This document shows, in pieces, positions 4,715-5,223 of a DNA stretch of 5,223 nt (positions within the stretch are counted from its first letter, which is position 1; the number at the start of each line of letters is the position of its first letter). Below the pieces are notes generated by a model. The model ran no database searches. It was given only the letters and a program-made list of their open reading frames with translations, and had not been told where the DNA came from. Origin of the DNA: Chloroflexota bacterium (GTDB lineage: Bacteria; Chloroflexota; Dehalococcoidia; JACPQK01); contig JACPQK010000126.1 of assembly GCA_016190535.1 (NCBI GenBank), positions 1 to 5,223 of the forward strand. Direction: 5' to 3'. A program made the translations under genes and the position numbers.

Positions 4715-5223
4715 GTGGCTGATAAGGTAGTTACTACGGACGTCCTGGTGCTGGGCGGCGGCCTGGCAGGCTGTATGGCCGCTATTCGGGCTCGAGAGCA
4801 AGGGGCCCGGGTCACTGTGGTGGACAAGGCGGCTATCCAGAGGAGCGGCGATGCGGGCAGAGGGTTCTTCTTCTATAACTCCTACTTCAACAGTGGGGAC
4901 CCCACAGATACGGCGGAGGCGTACCGGAAGTGGTGGGGTGACGTCCGTTATGGCCTGGTGGACATGAAGGTGGTGGATGCCCTGGTGATAAACCCCCAGC
5001 CGCTGGTCCAGCAGTACCTGGAAAAGATGGGCGTCCCCCTCAAAGACGCTGTCACGGGCAGAGTACGCAAAGACCCCCGAATGTACGACCAGGGGGATGA
5101 CGTAGTCCGGGGAAACATCGAGTTTCACCGGGTCTTCTTCCAGGGGGAGAACATCAAGACCATCCTGGGCAAGAGGGTGGAGGAGCTAGGGGCCCAGGTC
5201 ATCGAACGGGTGCAGGTCACCCG
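4715..5223 (+). CDS. FAD-dependent oxidoreductase, fumarate reductase/succinate dehydrogenase flavoprotein type (N-terminal part)
   Basis: An open frame of 169 codons from GTG 4715 that leaves the window, so the gene is partial at its 3' end. The N-terminus reads TDVLVLGGGLAGCMAAIRA (residues 8-26), a beta strand followed by the GxGxxG-type dinucleotide loop for FAD. An acidic end to the second strand follows (VTVVDKA, 34-40), then RSGDAGRG (43-50). The order of nucleotide loop, D/E-K and RSG-x-G-x-G matches flavoproteins of the fumarate reductase, succinate dehydrogenase and adenylylsulfate reductase AprA group. The region that would show the capping domain and catalytic residues is missing, so the substrate is undetermined. 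These flavoproteins often pair with ferredoxin or iron-sulfur subunits, which would be expected to the right. It has its own strong promoter and ribosome site and diverges from the protease gene. Confidence 0.9.
   Translation, partial: MADKVVTTDVLVLGGGLAGCMAAIRAREQGARVTVVDKAAIQRSGDAGRGFFFYNSYFNSGDPTDTAEAYRKWWGDVRYGLVDMKVVDALVINPQPLVQQYLEKMGVPLKDAVTGRVRKDPRMYDQGDDVVRGNIEFHRVFFQGENIKTILGKRVEELGAQVIERVQVT

Noticed and set aside
4691..5128. - strand open frame opposite the flavoprotein
   Set aside because: The + strand carries the FAD-binding motif, a ribosome site and a promoter; the - strand frame has none.

Overview
GC-rich bacterial chromosome fragment. The five tRNAs have bacterial architecture and identity elements (class II tRNA-Leu, U73 on Gly and Cys, G73 on Trp). 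Protein starts have clear Shine-Dalgarno sites, mostly purine-rich GGAGG/GAGGG types. A Chloroflexota (Dehalococcoidia-like) origin is my best guess from the protein set, the heavy use of AGG/GGG codons and the style of the intergenic palindromic repeat. No phylogenetic marker in the window proves it.

Layout. Positions 42-779 hold a tRNA cluster on the + strand: Trp(CCA), Leu(GAG), Gly(GCC), Cys(GCA), Leu(UAA). A 65-codon membrane-protein gene of LiaI/LiaF-like (DUF5668) type is wedged between the first two tRNAs with 13 nt and 7 nt to spare. Right after the last tRNA, 801-1520 encodes a tandemly duplicated EthD-like ferredoxin-fold (dimeric alpha/beta-barrel) protein. Positions 1521-1790 are a non-coding gap between convergent genes, with an imperfect long palindromic repeat and a second 9-bp inverted repeat. 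On the - strand, 3014-1791 encodes a 12-TM major facilitator superfamily transporter and 4364-3120 encodes a secreted subtilisin-family (S8) protease with signal peptide, I9-type propeptide and a complete D/H/S triad. A strong intrinsic terminator separates these two genes, and the transporter seems to have its own extended -10 promoter. A 350-bp divergent intergenic region with a good promoter facing each way precedes a + strand FAD-dependent oxidoreductase (succinate dehydrogenase/fumarate reductase/AprA-type flavoprotein), which begins with GTG at 4715 and runs off the window.

How it fits together. Nothing here looks like a single multi-gene pathway. The tRNA block and the two small + strand genes may share a transcript. 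The protease and transporter are independent units. The flavoprotein is probably the first gene of an operon continuing to the right. I see no CRISPR, phage, transposase or toxin-antitoxin genes. The features most worth a second look are the protein gene embedded between tRNAs, a U55-to-C change in the T loop of tRNA-Gly, an EF-hand-type calcium loop inside the subtilase domain, and the palindromic repeats at 1573-1729.
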